DNA of 44,434 nucleotides from Martinezella rhizogenes. Its GTDB lineage: Bacteria > Pseudomonadota > Alphaproteobacteria > Rhizobiales > Rhizobiaceae. Under the pieces are notes generated by a model. It was not told the DNA's origin, searched no databases, and saw nothing but the letters and a program-made list of their open reading frames with translations. Of the stretch, positions 9,064 through 19,403 are shown piece after piece (the first letter of the stretch is position 1; every line of letters begins with the position of its first letter). Both the position numbers and the translations under genes were made by a program. Location: assembly GCA_013322215.1 (NCBI GenBank), contig JAAMEZ010000025.1:1-44434 (forward strand), in the 5' to 3' direction.

Positions 9064-9555
9064 CTATCGTGTCGAACTCAATACGAATCCGATGGCCGCG
9101 GCAGCTATGACGGAGAGCAGCGGTCTTTGACGTATCTTCTGCTTGATGTCACCCACAACGCTCGAACACCCAGGCGCGGCAACGGCCGGCCGGGACATGC
9201 TCTCGTGATCATATGTGCCAATTCGGCGGACGGCTTTGTAGAGGGCCCGGACGTTCCTTCTTGCGGTGCCAGCATCGATTCGAGTGTCTGGTTCGCTCGC
9301 AGGCTTCGACGTTGTCCTCCTCATCGGATAACTATCTTCGAAACGATCCACATGGCCCCGCGCGACGGCGCCTTCCGAGGTTTCCGCTGCAACCCTCCCA
9401 GAGGGCACCGCCGTATGAGTGGCGGAGATCGGGTCCGACGCCGGGAAGGTATCTTTCAGCGCGTTGTCGAGATCACTTCCAGTGGATCGTTTGCGTTGCT
9501 CTTGCCGTTCGTTCAGCACTGATTGGACTGCGGGCGAGCCGGATTTTTCTGGCAT
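9064..9555 (-). CDS. Small membrane-anchored stress protein, DUF883/ElaB-like C-terminus
   Basis: 163 residues from the ATG at 9555, chosen because CGGAGGAACCGCC precedes it and the longer frame (to 9705) overlaps the sigma gene. The N-terminal half is polar and contains LDNALKDTFPASDPIS, a motif shared by many short rhizobial stress proteins. The C-terminus (KQKIRQRPLLSVIAAAAIGF) is a single membrane anchor preceded by basic residues, as in ElaB/YqjD-type proteins that bind ribosomes at the membrane; that parallel is an inference. It follows the sigma gene by 43 bases on the same strand, so the two probably form an operon. Confidence 0.75.
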   Translation of the reverse strand: MPEKSGSPAVQSVLNERQEQRKRSTGSDLDNALKDTFPASDPISATHTAVPSGRVAAETSEGAVARGHVDRFEDSYPMRRTTSKPASEPDTRIDAGTARRNVRALYKAVRRIGTYDHESMSRPAVAAPGCSSVVGDIKQKIRQRPLLSVIAAAAIGFVLSSTR

Positions 9556-9598
9556 GGCGGTTCCTCCGTTCTGCGGAAAGTTTGATGGGGATCGGATT

Positions 9599-10117
9599 TC
9601 AATGAATCGAGGCGGCGGCGCGTATCGAATCCTCGCCGAGTATCCCGACGAGAGTGGTTCGCGCGCGAGAGACCCGGCTTTTGATTGTTCCCACCTCACA
9701 GCCACAGTGTTTGGCGGCGGCCTCGTATGAGACTCCTTCCACGATCATGAGAAGAGCGTCGCGCTGATGTTTCGGAAGCTGGCCAAGCGCCTTGCCGACC
9801 TCTACGGCATAAATGCATTTCTGTTGGGAACACTCTGTCGGGATTTCAAAGAGCGCATCGCTGTTGGCGCGAACCTGCAGCCGCTTTCGGCGCTTGTATT
9901 CGGTCATGTAGGTGTTTCGCATGATGGTGAATGCCCAGCTCTTGAGGCTGGTGCCGGGGGTGAATTTTTCGGAATGACGCAGCACCTTCGAGATGGTCTC
10001 TTGCGCGAGATCGTCGACATCGGTCGGGCTGGACACAAATCTTCTGGCAAAGTTTCGCAGTGCTGGCAGTAGCACTACGACGTCGGCGTCCAGCGACGCG
10101 CGCGTTGCTTCAGGCAT
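9599..10117 (-). CDS. ECF sigma factor, EcfG-like (general stress response)
   Basis: RNA polymerase sigma factor of about 172 residues. Sigma region 2 is visible (FARRFVSSPTDVDDLAQETI through FTIMRNTYMTEYKRRKR), as is region 4 (LPKHQRDALLMIVEGVSYEA with the helix-turn-helix CGCEVGTIKSRVSRAR). Size and region sequence fit the EcfG (ECF15) group that directs GGAAC-N16/17-CGTT promoters in alphaproteobacteria. The usual neighbours nepR and phyR are absent, so this may be an accessory EcfG paralogue whose activity is gated by a NepR-PhyR pair elsewhere. An AGGAG site fits ATG 10117 better than ATG 10123, two codons earlier. An EcfG-type motif before the gene suggests autoregulation. Confidence 0.88.
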   Translation of the reverse strand: MPEATRASLDADVVVLLPALRNFARRFVSSPTDVDDLAQETISKVLRHSEKFTPGTSLKSWAFTIMRNTYMTEYKRRKRLQVRANSDALFEIPTECSQQKCIYAVEVGKALGQLPKHQRDALLMIVEGVSYEAAAKHCGCEVGTIKSRVSRARTTLVGILGEDSIRAAASIH

Positions 10118-10146
10118 CTTCATTTCTCCTGGTGGGGTACAAGAGC

Positions 10147-10171
10147 AATGCTTGCGAAGCGTCCTTGTTCC
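10147..10171 (-). promoter_or_regulatory. EcfG-type promoter of the sigma gene
   Basis: Minus-strand GGAAC (10171-10167), 16 bases, CATT (10150-10147), 30 bases before the sigma start. It suggests positive autoregulation. Confidence 0.55.
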
Positions 10172-10272
10172 AAGGATTCGTCAAGGTTATTTGCGATCAA
10201 CGCTGCAGGTAGCAACGAGACGGCAGTAGAGGGATTCGGAGGCTCGTATCGGATCTCGCGCCTGGCTTGTCG

Positions 10273-10527
10273 TCACGCATCAAAGATTTCAATGCCGCTT
10301 TCTTCGATTGCCGCAAGGAATGCGGTTCTCGCCTCCAGGGCGCCCGAATGACCTTCATGGGCTCTGATAAGAGTCCTCTTCGCGGTCTTGTAGGCGGATC
10401 CGTGCGCCTTCGCAGGCCAGCGTCGAAGCAGGTAGTAGGTGGCAGTCTCGGTATTTGTGATTGTCAGGCGCTGACCAGGCTTGCTCGTCTCGACTGTGAC
10501 TGGCTTGCTCCACAGTTGTCGCATCAT
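10273..10527 (-). CDS. DUF982 protein (copy 1)
   Basis: 84-residue cytoplasmic protein. The start at 10527 is set by GGAGGACAGAAG before it. The family pattern is clear: KPVTVETSKPGQRLTITNT, then YYLLRRWP, an alanine/lysine helix, and the C-terminal ARTAFLAAIEESGIE. DUF982 proteins are short, numerous in Rhizobiales and of unknown function. A perfect EcfG-type promoter stands 21 bases upstream. Two further DUF982 genes lie in this window (17902 and 28797). Confidence 0.85.
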   Translation of the reverse strand: MMRQLWSKPVTVETSKPGQRLTITNTETATYYLLRRWPAKAHGSAYKTAKRTLIRAHEGHSGALEARTAFLAAIEESGIEIFDA

Positions 10528-10547
10528 CTTCTGTCCTCCAAAAGAGA

Positions 10548-10572
10548 AACGGCACCTCGACCTGAATGTTCC
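10548..10572 (-). promoter_or_regulatory. EcfG-type promoter of DUF982 copy 1
   Basis: Minus-strand GGAAC (10572-10568), 16 bases, CGTT (10551-10548): an exact consensus match. Confidence 0.75.
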
Positions 10573-10696
10573 GGCAAACAGCTTCCGCGAGCGTCGTCGT
10601 TCATCCCGTGTCAATCGTCTGATGGATTGGTGAAGGTGGAACAATTCGAAGAGACAAACGTAAAGTCAATCCGCGGAAATTGCAGTGAGGCCGGAG

Positions 10697-10817
10697 ATGT
10701 TCAGTGGAATGGCGTTGGATTACATCGACGTTGGGTCGGGCACCTTACGCATCCGCCATGGCGGCAGCGGACCGCCCTTGTTACTGCTGCACGGTCATGC
10801 ACGCATCCGACTTCGAA

Positions 10818-10846
<29 letters not shown>
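10697..10846 (+). pseudogene. N-terminal stub of an alpha/beta hydrolase (haloacetate dehalogenase-like)
   Basis: A ribosome site (GAGGCCGGAG) and ATG open a frame whose first 35 residues (ALDYIDVGSGTLRIRHGG, then GPPLLLLHGHA) match the start of alpha/beta hydrolases of the fluoroacetate dehalogenase/epoxide hydrolase kind, up to the oxyanion HG motif. After about 10803 the frame continues as unrelated sequence that is the reverse strand of the treZ 3' end and stops at 10846. The catalytic nucleophile, acid and histidine regions are all missing, so it is a truncated remnant that marks a breakpoint beside treZ. Confidence 0.65.
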
Positions 10847-12587
<1,741 letters not shown>

Positions 12588-12627
12588 GGCATCTCGTCCT
12601 TTGGTGTCGCCGATTACTTGCATTGCC

Positions 12628-12652
12628 AACGCGTCTTTCAGGAAACGGTTCC
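12628..12652 (-). promoter_or_regulatory. EcfG-type promoter of treZ
   Basis: Minus-strand GGAAC (12652-12648), 16 bases, CGTT (12631-12628): exact consensus. It leaves a 40-base leader to the treZ start at 12587 and rules out the longer frame start. Confidence 0.75.
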
Positions 12653-12659
12653 TGAAACG

Positions 12660-12684
12660 GGAACAGATCTCGTTCAATTCCGTT
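12660..12684 (+). promoter_or_regulatory. EcfG-type promoter of treY
   Basis: GGAAC (12660-12664), 16 bases, CGTT (12681-12684): exact consensus, 32 bases before the ATG at 12716. It stands back to back with the treZ promoter, 8 bases apart. Confidence 0.75.
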
Positions 12685-12715
12685 GGTAAGGGCGCTCAGA
12701 TGTCGAGAAAGAGAG

Positions 12716-15190
12716 ATGACCGTCCTGACCTCCACCTATCGCCTGCAATTCCGAGGCGATGTCACCTTTGACCGAGCAGTCAAGCTTGTTCCTTACCTTG
12801 AGGATCTCGGTATCAGCCACGTCTATGCGTCCCCAATCTTCACGGCCACGACAGGATCGACGCATGGCTACGACGTTACCGATCCGAACGAGATCGATCC
12901 AGCACTCGGCGGTCGTCAAGGCTTCGACATGTTCTGTGCGGCCCTGCAGCGTGCGGGAATGGGGCTGGTCCTGGATATCGTGCCCAATCATATGGCCGCC
13001 TCCGTCGAAAATGTCCGCTGGAACGACGTCCTCAGGCATGGATCGGCTAGTCGCTATGCCAGCTGCTTCGACATAGACTGGAGCCGGAAGCTTACTCTGC
13101 CTCAGCTTGGAAAGCCCCTCAACGAAGTTCTCGCGGCGCAAGAGCTTCATCTCCGCCATGAGCCCGTCGATGGCCGTATGTACCTCGAATATTTCGATAG
13201 CCTTCTTCCTCTTTCGGATGAAAGCGCCGGGCAAATCGAGGCGCGGATCGGAACGGATACTGGCCGTTTGCAGGCCCTTTCGATGGACCCGTTCGCAATG
13301 ACGGAACTCCTCGCACAACAGAATTGGCAATTGCTCTACTGGAAGGATGCCGCCGCGAACCTCAGCTACCGGCGCTTCTTCGAGGTGACAGGCCTTGTCG
13401 GCGTGCGGGTGGAGGACGAACAGGTTTTCGATGACACCCATCGGCTGATCTTCGAACTGGTGCGGGCAGGGCAAATCCAGGGCCTGCGTATCGACCACAT
13501 CGATGGACTTGCCGATCCGGGAACCTATCTGAAGCGATTGCGGAGCGCGGTCGGCCCAGACATCTTCATCGTGGTCGAAAAAATCCTCCATGATGGTGAG
13601 ACACTTCCAGCGAACTGGCCTGTCTCGGGAACAACCGGCTACGAGTTCATATCCGCCATGGCCGATTTGTTCGTCAGCCAAGAGGGATTGTGCCAACTGG
13701 ATGCAGCCTACAGGGCTGTCGACATGGAACACGCCGATTTCGCCAGGGGCTTGCGCAAGGCGAAGCTTCTGATGATTGACCGCAATTTTGCCGGAGAGAC
13801 CGCGCGACTGGCCACGCTCGCTCGTTCGATTTTTCCCGAATATAGCGAGTCCGATAGACAGTCGGCGCTGCGGGAATTGCTGGTCGCCTTCCCGGTCTAT
13901 CGTACTTATGGGTGTAAGGGAGCTGCGTGTGGGGAGGACGAGGCCGTTATCCGCAGTGCGACCGAACAGGCACGGGTTCGATTGCCAGCCATTGGCGCCG
14001 TAGAGGCGATCGCGGGTCTCCTGAAGGATCCCAATACTGCCGAAGCACTGGAGTTTCGCGCGAGATTCCAGCAACTGAGCGGCCCGGTGATGGCGAAGGC
14101 GGTCGAAGATACGTTGTTTTATCGCTATAACCGCCTGATTGCGATGAACGAAGTAGGCGCGCGCACCGAGATACGTCCTGAGGCTACAGCAACGTTTCAT
14201 CGTTTCATGGAGGATCGTGCTCGGCGCCAGCCTCATGGCCTTTCCGCGACCTCGACGCATGACACGAAGCGCGGGGAGGATGCCCGCGCGCGCCTGTATA
14301 GCCTTAGCCAGGATCCGGAAGCGTGGGTTGCGGGCGTCCAGCGATGGCGCAGTATGAACTCTCCCTCTCTTGAAAATCTTGCCGACGGACCGGCGCCAGA
14401 GCCCAATATCGAGTGGATGCTGTATCCGGCTCTCGCCGGGATTTGGCCCGACGATTTTGGACAAAGCGATCGGGATGAGCTGAAGGATCGCTTTGTCGCC
14501 TATGCTCTCAAGGCAGTGCGCGAGGCGAAGCTCCGGACGGATTGGCGGGATGAGAGCACGGCATATGAACGCGCCGTGGAGGCCTATGCCAGGGCTTTGC
14601 TTTCAAGTGAAAACGAGGCATTCGCCACGGACTTCGCAAGAACCCTCCAACCATTTATGGAGATTGGCTATCGCAACAGCTTGTCCCAATTGCTGATCAA
14701 GCTCACGGCTCCTGGAATTCCGGATATTTACCAGGGATCGGAGGGTCTCGATCTCAGCCTCGTCGATCCGGACAACCGCAGGCCCGTTGACCATGTGTGG
14801 AGCGATGTCTCGACAGACGCCAATTCGCTCGCGTCGAAAACGGCATCGCTCAAGCGGCAGATCATCCGTAGCGTTCTGCGCTACCGCAGGGACCATCCAC
14901 TTATGTTTGTCGATGGTCACTATTTGCCGCTCAAGACAAGCGGCGAGCGAGCAGCCAATCTCCTAGCCTTTGCTCGCGTTTACGAGCAGGAGATTGCGAT
15001 AACGGTCGTGCCGCGTCTGATTGACGGCCATTCCTCGGATTTCTGGTCGGACACAGCCGTCATTGTGCCACAAGACCTGCGCGCGCAGATGCGCAATCTG
15101 CTGACGGATCGGCCGTTGACGGGCGGCGATCTTCTCGCGGCGCAGCTCTTTGAGGATCACCCTGTCGCCATTCTCGTCAGACACAGCTGA
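12716..15190 (+). CDS. treY: Malto-oligosyltrehalose synthase
   Basis: GH13 transglucosylase that turns the reducing-end alpha-1,4 bond of maltodextrins into an alpha,alpha-1,1 bond, making the TreZ substrate. Family blocks are visible: TVLTSTYRLQFRGDVTFDRA at the N-terminus, ISHVYASPIFTATTGSTHGY, DIVPNHMA, the nucleophile block GLRIDHIDGLADP, VEKIL for the acid/base, and STHDTKRGEDARARL. At 824 residues it is of the usual size. The start at 12716 is favoured because the family begins with this sequence and GAGAAAGAGAG lies before it; the longer frame from 12683 overlaps the promoter -10. glgX follows 90 bases later with its own weaker motif. Confidence 0.93.
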   Translation: MTVLTSTYRLQFRGDVTFDRAVKLVPYLEDLGISHVYASPIFTATTGSTHGYDVTDPNEIDPALGGRQGFDMFCAALQRAGMGLVLDIVPNHMAASVENVRWNDVLRHGSASRYASCFDIDWSRKLTLPQLGKPLNEVLAAQELHLRHEPVDGRMYLEYFDSLLPLSDESAGQIEARIGTDTGRLQALSMDPFAMTELLAQQNWQLLYWKDAAANLSYRRFFEVTGLVGVRVEDEQVFDDTHRLIFELVRAGQIQGLRIDHIDGLADPGTYLKRLRSAVGPDIFIVVEKILHDGETLPANWPVSGTTGYEFISAMADLFVSQEGLCQLDAAYRAVDMEHADFARGLRKAKLLMIDRNFAGETARLATLARSIFPEYSESDRQSALRELLVAFPVYRTYGCKGAACGEDEAVIRSATEQARVRLPAIGAVEAIAGLLKDPNTAEALEFRARFQQLSGPVMAKAVEDTLFYRYNRLIAMNEVGARTEIRPEATATFHRFMEDRARRQPHGLSATSTHDTKRGEDARARLYSLSQDPEAWVAGVQRWRSMNSPSLENLADGPAPEPNIEWMLYPALAGIWPDDFGQSDRDELKDRFVAYALKAVREAKLRTDWRDESTAYERAVEAYARALLSSENEAFATDFARTLQPFMEIGYRNSLSQLLIKLTAPGIPDIYQGSEGLDLSLVDPDNRRPVDHVWSDVSTDANSLASKTASLKRQIIRSVLRYRRDHPLMFVDGHYLPLKTSGERAANLLAFARVYEQEIAITVVPRLIDGHSSDFWSDTAVIVPQDLRAQMRNLLTDRPLTGGDLLAAQLFEDHPVAILVRHS

Positions 15191-15226
15191 CGATTTCGCC
15201 GGCAACTTGCCTGCAAATGCGACACC

Positions 15227-15252
15227 GGAACAAAGCCCATCGTTGCGGTGTT
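15227..15252 (+). promoter_or_regulatory. Possible EcfG-type promoter of glgX
   Basis: GGAAC (15227-15231), 17 bases, TGTT (15249-15252), 29 bases before the chosen start at 15281. glgX could also be read through from treY. Confidence 0.45.
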
Positions 15253-15280
15253 TCTGCTGCGCATCAACGATGAGGTTTCC

Positions 15281-17350
15281 ATGACTGAAAACGACAAGCG
15301 GCATGCGATCCAATCAGGCGATTTCACGCGCCTTGGCGCACATTATGATGGTCAGGGCATCAACTTCGCAATTTTCAGTGCTCATGCGGAGCGGGTGGAG
15401 CTTTGCCTGTTCGATGAGGATGGAAAGCGTGAGATCGAACGGATTGTCCTGCCCGAATACACCAATGAGATCTGGCATGGCTATCTTCCGGGGTTGAAGC
15501 CGGGCACCTTGTATGGCTACCGCGTTCACGGACCTTTCGACCCGGAGAAAGGCCACCGGTTCAATCCAAACAAACTGCTCGTCGATCCCTATACCCGTGA
15601 ACTCGTGGGTGAGGTCGAGTGGTCACAGGCGCAGTTCGGATACGGTCTTGATGACGAGCAGAAGGATCTTTCCTTCGACGAGACCGACAGTGCGGCCGGG
15701 ATGCCGAAGTGCCGCGTCATCGACATCGAGAGGGACGCGCGCGTTGAAAGGCCCTGCGTTCCGTGGTCGCAAACGATTTTCTATGAGGCGCACGTCAAGG
15801 GAATGACGATGCTTCACCCGGCAATTCCGGAGACGCTGCGTGGCACCTTCGACGGCCTGGGGCAGGGGGCGATTGTCGACTATGTGAAGAGCCTTGGAAT
15901 AACCTCGATCGAGCTTCTTCCCATCCATTACTTTCCGGATGACAGCCACCTGCTCGACAAGGGTCTGCGCAATTACTGGGGCTATAACAGTCTTGCTTTC
16001 TTTGCTCCCGCCTCGCGTTATTACGGCCCAAGAGGTCTTGCGGGTTTTCGCGACATGGTACGCGCCTTCCACGATGCTGGCATCGAAGTCATCCTGGACG
16101 TGGTCTACAATCATACGGCTGAGGGTAACCAGCTTGGCCCCACCCTTTCGTTCAAGGGTATCGACAACTTTTCCTATTACCGCACTCTTCCGGACCAGCC
16201 CCGCTACTATATCAACGACACCGGCACCGGTAACACGATCAACACCTCGCACCCGCGCGTGCTCCAGATGGTGACGGATTCGCTCCGCTACTGGGCCGAG
16301 GAGATGGAAGTCGACGGCTTTCGCTTCGATCTCGGAACCATTCTCGGCCGCGAACCGGAGGGCTTCGATCAGCGCAGCGGCTTCTTCGATGCAGTGGGCC
16401 AGGATCCGGTGTTGTCAAAGGTCAAGCTTGTCGGGGAACCGTGGGACATCGGACCGGGCGGTTATCAGGTCGGCGGGTTTCCGCCCGGCTGGGCGGAGTG
16501 GAACGATAAATATCGCGACACTGTCCGGGATTACTGGAAGGGCACACCCGGTACGACGAGAGATTTTGCAGCCCGCATCCTAGGGTCAGGCGATGTCTAT
16601 GATCTGCGTGGCCGCCGACCCTGGGCAAGCGTCAACTTCATCGCCGCGCATGACGGCTTCACGCTCAATGATCTGGTCTCCTACAACGACAAGCACAACG
16701 AAGCGAATGGGGAGGATAATAACGACGGCCACAATGACAACCGCAGCTACAACTACGGTGCGGAAGGGCCGACGGACGAGGATGGTGTCAACACCGTTCG
16801 GGAGCGCCAGAAGCGCAATTTTCTTGGCACCCTGTTTCTCTCGCATGGCACGCCGATGCTGCTGGCGGGGGACGAATTCGGCCGCAGCCAGATGGGCAAT
16901 AATAATGGCTATTGCCAGGACAACGAACTGAACTGGCTGCATTGGGAAGATGCTTATGGGAGCGCGGAGGACCTTCGCGCCTTTACCAGGCGTCTCATCG
17001 CGTTGCGGCAGGAGCATTCCATCCTGAGACGTGAAAATTGGCGCGACGGCTTGGCAGTCATCTGGCTCAATCCCGGTGGCGGCGAACACACGGAAGATCA
17101 ATGGGACGACGGATTAAATACGAGCATCGGCCTTAGAATATCCCGGGTGCAGCCACTCGAAGAGGGGTGGGACGATGTTCTGATCCTTTTCAATCCCCTC
17201 GATGGTGGGATCGACTTTACCTTGCCTGACGACAAGCGGTGGGCCCTGGAATTGTCGACCTCGAATCCTGAATTGCAAGGAACTGAAAGGCTCGACGGGC
17301 AGGTCCTGCAACTCGAGGCCCGCAGTCTCGCGCTCTTGCGACAGGCCTGA
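15281..17350 (+). CDS. glgX: Glycogen debranching enzyme GlgX/TreX
   Basis: Isoamylase-type GH13 enzyme that hydrolyses alpha-1,6 branches of glycogen to free maltodextrins for TreY and TreZ. An N-terminal CBM48-like domain (GINFAIFSAHAERVELCLFD) precedes the barrel: DVVYNHTAEGN, the nucleophile block VDGFRFDLGTILG, the acid/base VGEPWDIGPGGYQVGGFPPG, and NFIAAHDGFTLNDLVSYN with KHNEANGEDNNDG. The start MTENDKRH at 15281 has GATGAGG before it; the longer frame from 15248 overlaps the putative promoter. Length is 689 residues. With treY and treZ it forms a complete glycogen-to-trehalose route. Confidence 0.93.
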   Translation: MTENDKRHAIQSGDFTRLGAHYDGQGINFAIFSAHAERVELCLFDEDGKREIERIVLPEYTNEIWHGYLPGLKPGTLYGYRVHGPFDPEKGHRFNPNKLLVDPYTRELVGEVEWSQAQFGYGLDDEQKDLSFDETDSAAGMPKCRVIDIERDARVERPCVPWSQTIFYEAHVKGMTMLHPAIPETLRGTFDGLGQGAIVDYVKSLGITSIELLPIHYFPDDSHLLDKGLRNYWGYNSLAFFAPASRYYGPRGLAGFRDMVRAFHDAGIEVILDVVYNHTAEGNQLGPTLSFKGIDNFSYYRTLPDQPRYYINDTGTGNTINTSHPRVLQMVTDSLRYWAEEMEVDGFRFDLGTILGREPEGFDQRSGFFDAVGQDPVLSKVKLVGEPWDIGPGGYQVGGFPPGWAEWNDKYRDTVRDYWKGTPGTTRDFAARILGSGDVYDLRGRRPWASVNFIAAHDGFTLNDLVSYNDKHNEANGEDNNDGHNDNRSYNYGAEGPTDEDGVNTVRERQKRNFLGTLFLSHGTPMLLAGDEFGRSQMGNNNGYCQDNELNWLHWEDAYGSAEDLRAFTRRLIALRQEHSILRRENWRDGLAVIWLNPGGGEHTEDQWDDGLNTSIGLRISRVQPLEEGWDDVLILFNPLDGGIDFTLPDDKRWALELSTSNPELQGTERLDGQVLQLEARSLALLRQA

Positions 17351-17435
17351 CGCCTTCCATCGAGCGAAGCGCTGACGGGCTGGCGGCTCCCGGCGGCGCA
17401 TGAAATTTCTACGGCGATGTGGCTCCATACACCGT

Positions 17436-17460
17436 GGAACCTACTGTTTTCACCTGCGTT
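17436..17460 (+). promoter_or_regulatory. EcfG-type promoter of the small secreted protein gene
   Basis: GGAAC (17436-17440), 16 bases, CGTT (17457-17460): exact consensus extended to GGAACC and CGTTTT, 50 bases before the ATG at 17511. Confidence 0.75.
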
Positions 17461-17510
17461 TTCTGATGAGGATTTTGAATGATTCTGGCAAACGTCGAGA
17501 GGAGATCGCC

Positions 17511-17885
17511 ATGTTGAAGCATGTCATGTTAGCCTGCTTTATCGTCTTTCCGACTGCAGCTCTTGCACAATCCCCCGACCTTGAGGCTACGTGCAAGACG
17601 GTCGCCAAGAACTTCTTCCTGTCGGACGGGCTTGCCATCGGTCTGGTTCAGTCCTTTCCGGAACTCAAGCCACCCGGTGTGCGCATGACCTACTCGACGC
17701 GCCAGGGAACCGCTGCAGCGGATATGACTGACACATTCGAGTGTGAGTTCGACAGGACCGACAAGCCACACAACCTCGCGAAATTTTGCGTATCGAATAC
17801 GTGCTATGCGCCCAATGACGGCGATGCCGACCGGAAACGGCGTTTCGAAGAGATGCGCATTCTCTTGCAACGTGCAGAGAAGTAG
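17511..17885 (+). CDS. Small exported protein, unknown function
   Basis: 124 residues from the ATG at 17511, chosen for the GAGGAGATCGCC site and because a clean signal peptide then begins the protein (MLKHVMLACFIVFPTAALAQ, cleavage after ALA). The mature part of about 104 residues has four cysteines (TCKTV, FECEF, FCVSN, NTCYA), likely disulphide-bonded in the periplasm. No family is recognised. It has its own EcfG-type promoter. Confidence 0.75.
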   Translation: MLKHVMLACFIVFPTAALAQSPDLEATCKTVAKNFFLSDGLAIGLVQSFPELKPPGVRMTYSTRQGTAAADMTDTFECEFDRTDKPHNLAKFCVSNTCYAPNDGDADRKRRFEEMRILLQRAEK

Positions 17886-17901
17886 AGACTGTCGAAAGCG
17901 G

Positions 17902-18144
17902 CTAGCGCGTCGCGTCTTGTATCTCCTTGGCCGCAGCCAGGAATTCGCTGCGGGCATCTTCGGGATTTTTCCGTCCGGCAACCGCGGCCTTGCAGGCGTT
18001 GCGGGCACGAATGAAGTGCAAGCCTGAACGATTTGGCCAAAGATCCGTCAAATAGATCATCGCCTCGAAAGGGCCGTTGACGGAACGAGAACCGGAGGGA
18101 CCAAGCTCAATCTGAACCGGTCTGCTCCATGTATTGATCAGCAT
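17902..18144 (-). CDS. DUF982 protein (copy 2)
   Basis: 80 residues from the ATG at 18144, which GCGGAGGAACTTCCT precedes; a longer frame to 18213 overlaps the promoter motif. The sequence shows the DUF982 pattern: WSRPVQIELGPSGSRSVNGP, EAMIYLTDLWP, an alanine-rich helix with RNACKAAVAG, and ARSEFLAAAKEIQ. Converges with the small secreted protein gene. Function unknown. Confidence 0.82.
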   Translation of the reverse strand: MLINTWSRPVQIELGPSGSRSVNGPFEAMIYLTDLWPNRSGLHFIRARNACKAAVAGRKNPEDARSEFLAAAKEIQDATR

Positions 18145-18178
18145 AGGAAGTTCCTCCGCATTTTCTCCCGTAGGTAGA

Positions 18179-18204
18179 AATGCAGAGGTGGCGGCTTGGG
18201 TTCC
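18179..18204 (-). promoter_or_regulatory. EcfG-type promoter of DUF982 copy 2
   Basis: Minus-strand GGAAC (18204-18200), 17 bases, CATT (18182-18179); 35 bases before the start at 18144. Confidence 0.5.
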
Positions 18205-18415
18205 ATTTCTCAAGCAAATTTACTGCCCGGCATCGTGCTGTCGCCAGAATAGCGCTTTCGATCTGCCTGCGGACATCGCCCGAAGCGCGTGGACAAATTT
18301 GCATTTCCTGGCGCAACATTCATCCGCTTGTCTCGGGAATAGGATCCAAATCGGATTGAAGAAGGAGAACGGTCGCCGGGATCTTACTGTCTGAAAGCTG
18401 GGAAGCGGCTCATTC

Positions 18416-18456
18416 AAAAGTCTCAAGCACGACGGTGAGCCGTGCTTGAGGCTTTT
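18416..18456 (-). terminator. Terminator hairpin after the membrane protein gene
   Basis: Perfect 10-bp arms CTCAAGCACG (18422-18431) and CGTGCTTGAG (18441-18450), with A-rich and T-rich flanks on the two sides. It can end transcription of the minus-strand gene that stops at 18492 and may work both ways. Confidence 0.7.
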
Positions 18457-18491
18457 GTCCATTCTTGGTTACTAGCGGCATATCGGCGTCG

Positions 18492-19394
18492 TTACGGACG
18501 TCGACGCGCACCGATCAGCAGATCTTCTTCCTCATCACGTTGGCGGCCGCCAAGGGCTGCTGCAGCGGAGGCGATGAAGGCACCGACCAGCAGTGACAGA
18601 GAACCGACCAGCGCTGTCGTTGCTCCGACCTTCCGGGCTTTGTCAGCCGCTTCTTTCGCCGCCGATTTTGTATCGTCGATTTGCTTGAGCACCGTGTCTA
18701 CGCGGCTGTGGGCGTCTGCCTCGGAGAGACCAGTTCGCGCTGCAATGATCGACGCGACATAAGATTTGTCGCCTTCGGGAATCTGTCCGCTTGCTGCACC
18801 TTGCAACAGTATCCGCGAGATTTCGGCGGCAGCGGCCCCATTGTCGGACTGAGCACGGTCTCCCGCTTTTGTCGGGCGAAGCAGGGAGTCGGTAAAATAG
18901 GCAGTCGAATCCAGATTGCCCTTGGGGGCCGCGGATGCGGCTGCAGTGACGGCCGTCTGCGCAGCCTGGCCTGCCGCATTGACCGACGCGCCAGCCAGGG
19001 AGGTCAATGAGGAGGCGAGAAAACCTGCCACAAAAACCGTCGCCAATGCCCAGCTTAGAAAACCATGTGCCGTGTCGCGAAAGAAGACCTCGTCGGAATG
19101 GACTTCGACCCATTTGGTGCGGAGCCGACCCGTCAGGTAGCCGCCGATCGCTGATGACAGCCACTGAACGACCACCAGCCAGATGGCTGCCGTAATGCCG
19201 ACGGTCGTCGCCGAGCTACTCTGACCGGACCAGGGAGAGACCATTGTCAGGCCGACGCCTGATCCAAGGAGTAGAAGGATGAGCGCAATCCCGGTTGCAG
19301 CAAGAGCGCCTCCGATGATTGGGCCCCATACAATGGCGGGTTTGGAGGATTCGATGGGTTCGGCTCCTGCAGGCGCGTTTTCGAAGGCGGCCAT
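18492..19394 (-). CDS. Multi-pass membrane protein, unknown function
   Basis: 300 residues with four clear hydrophobic segments: about 22-44 (WGPIIGGALAATGIALILLL), 64-84 (TTVGITAAIWLVVVQWLSSA), 112-134 (LSWALATVFVAGFLASSLTS) and 266-287 (ALVGSLSLLVGAFIASAAAA). Between the third and fourth is a polar region (about 135-255) that ends in a K/A/E-rich helix, probably coiled coil. The C-terminus is acidic then basic. Similar proteins occur in rhizobia without known function. GGAGGCGTC precedes the ATG and overlaps the stop of the 25-residue gene upstream, so the two are co-translated from one EcfG-type promoter. Confidence 0.85.
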   Translation of the reverse strand: MAAFENAPAGAEPIESSKPAIVWGPIIGGALAATGIALILLLLGSGVGLTMVSPWSGQSSSATTVGITAAIWLVVVQWLSSAIGGYLTGRLRTKWVEVHSDEVFFRDTAHGFLSWALATVFVAGFLASSLTSLAGASVNAAGQAAQTAVTAAASAAPKGNLDSTAYFTDSLLRPTKAGDRAQSDNGAAAAEISRILLQGAASGQIPEGDKSYVASIIAARTGLSEADAHSRVDTVLKQIDDTKSAAKEAADKARKVGATTALVGSLSLLVGAFIASAAAALGGRQRDEEEDLLIGARRRP

Positions 19395-19403
19395 TGACGC
19401 CTC

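Noticed and set aside
12674..14464. 596-codon open frame on the minus strand
   Set aside because: It is antisense to the well-supported treY gene, has no recognisable domain or ribosome site, and runs into the treY/treZ promoter region; long antisense frames are common in GC-rich codon use.
18187..18440. Short plus-strand frame between the DUF982 and membrane protein genes
   Set aside because: No ribosome site or family; the region is explained by the DUF982 promoter and the terminator.
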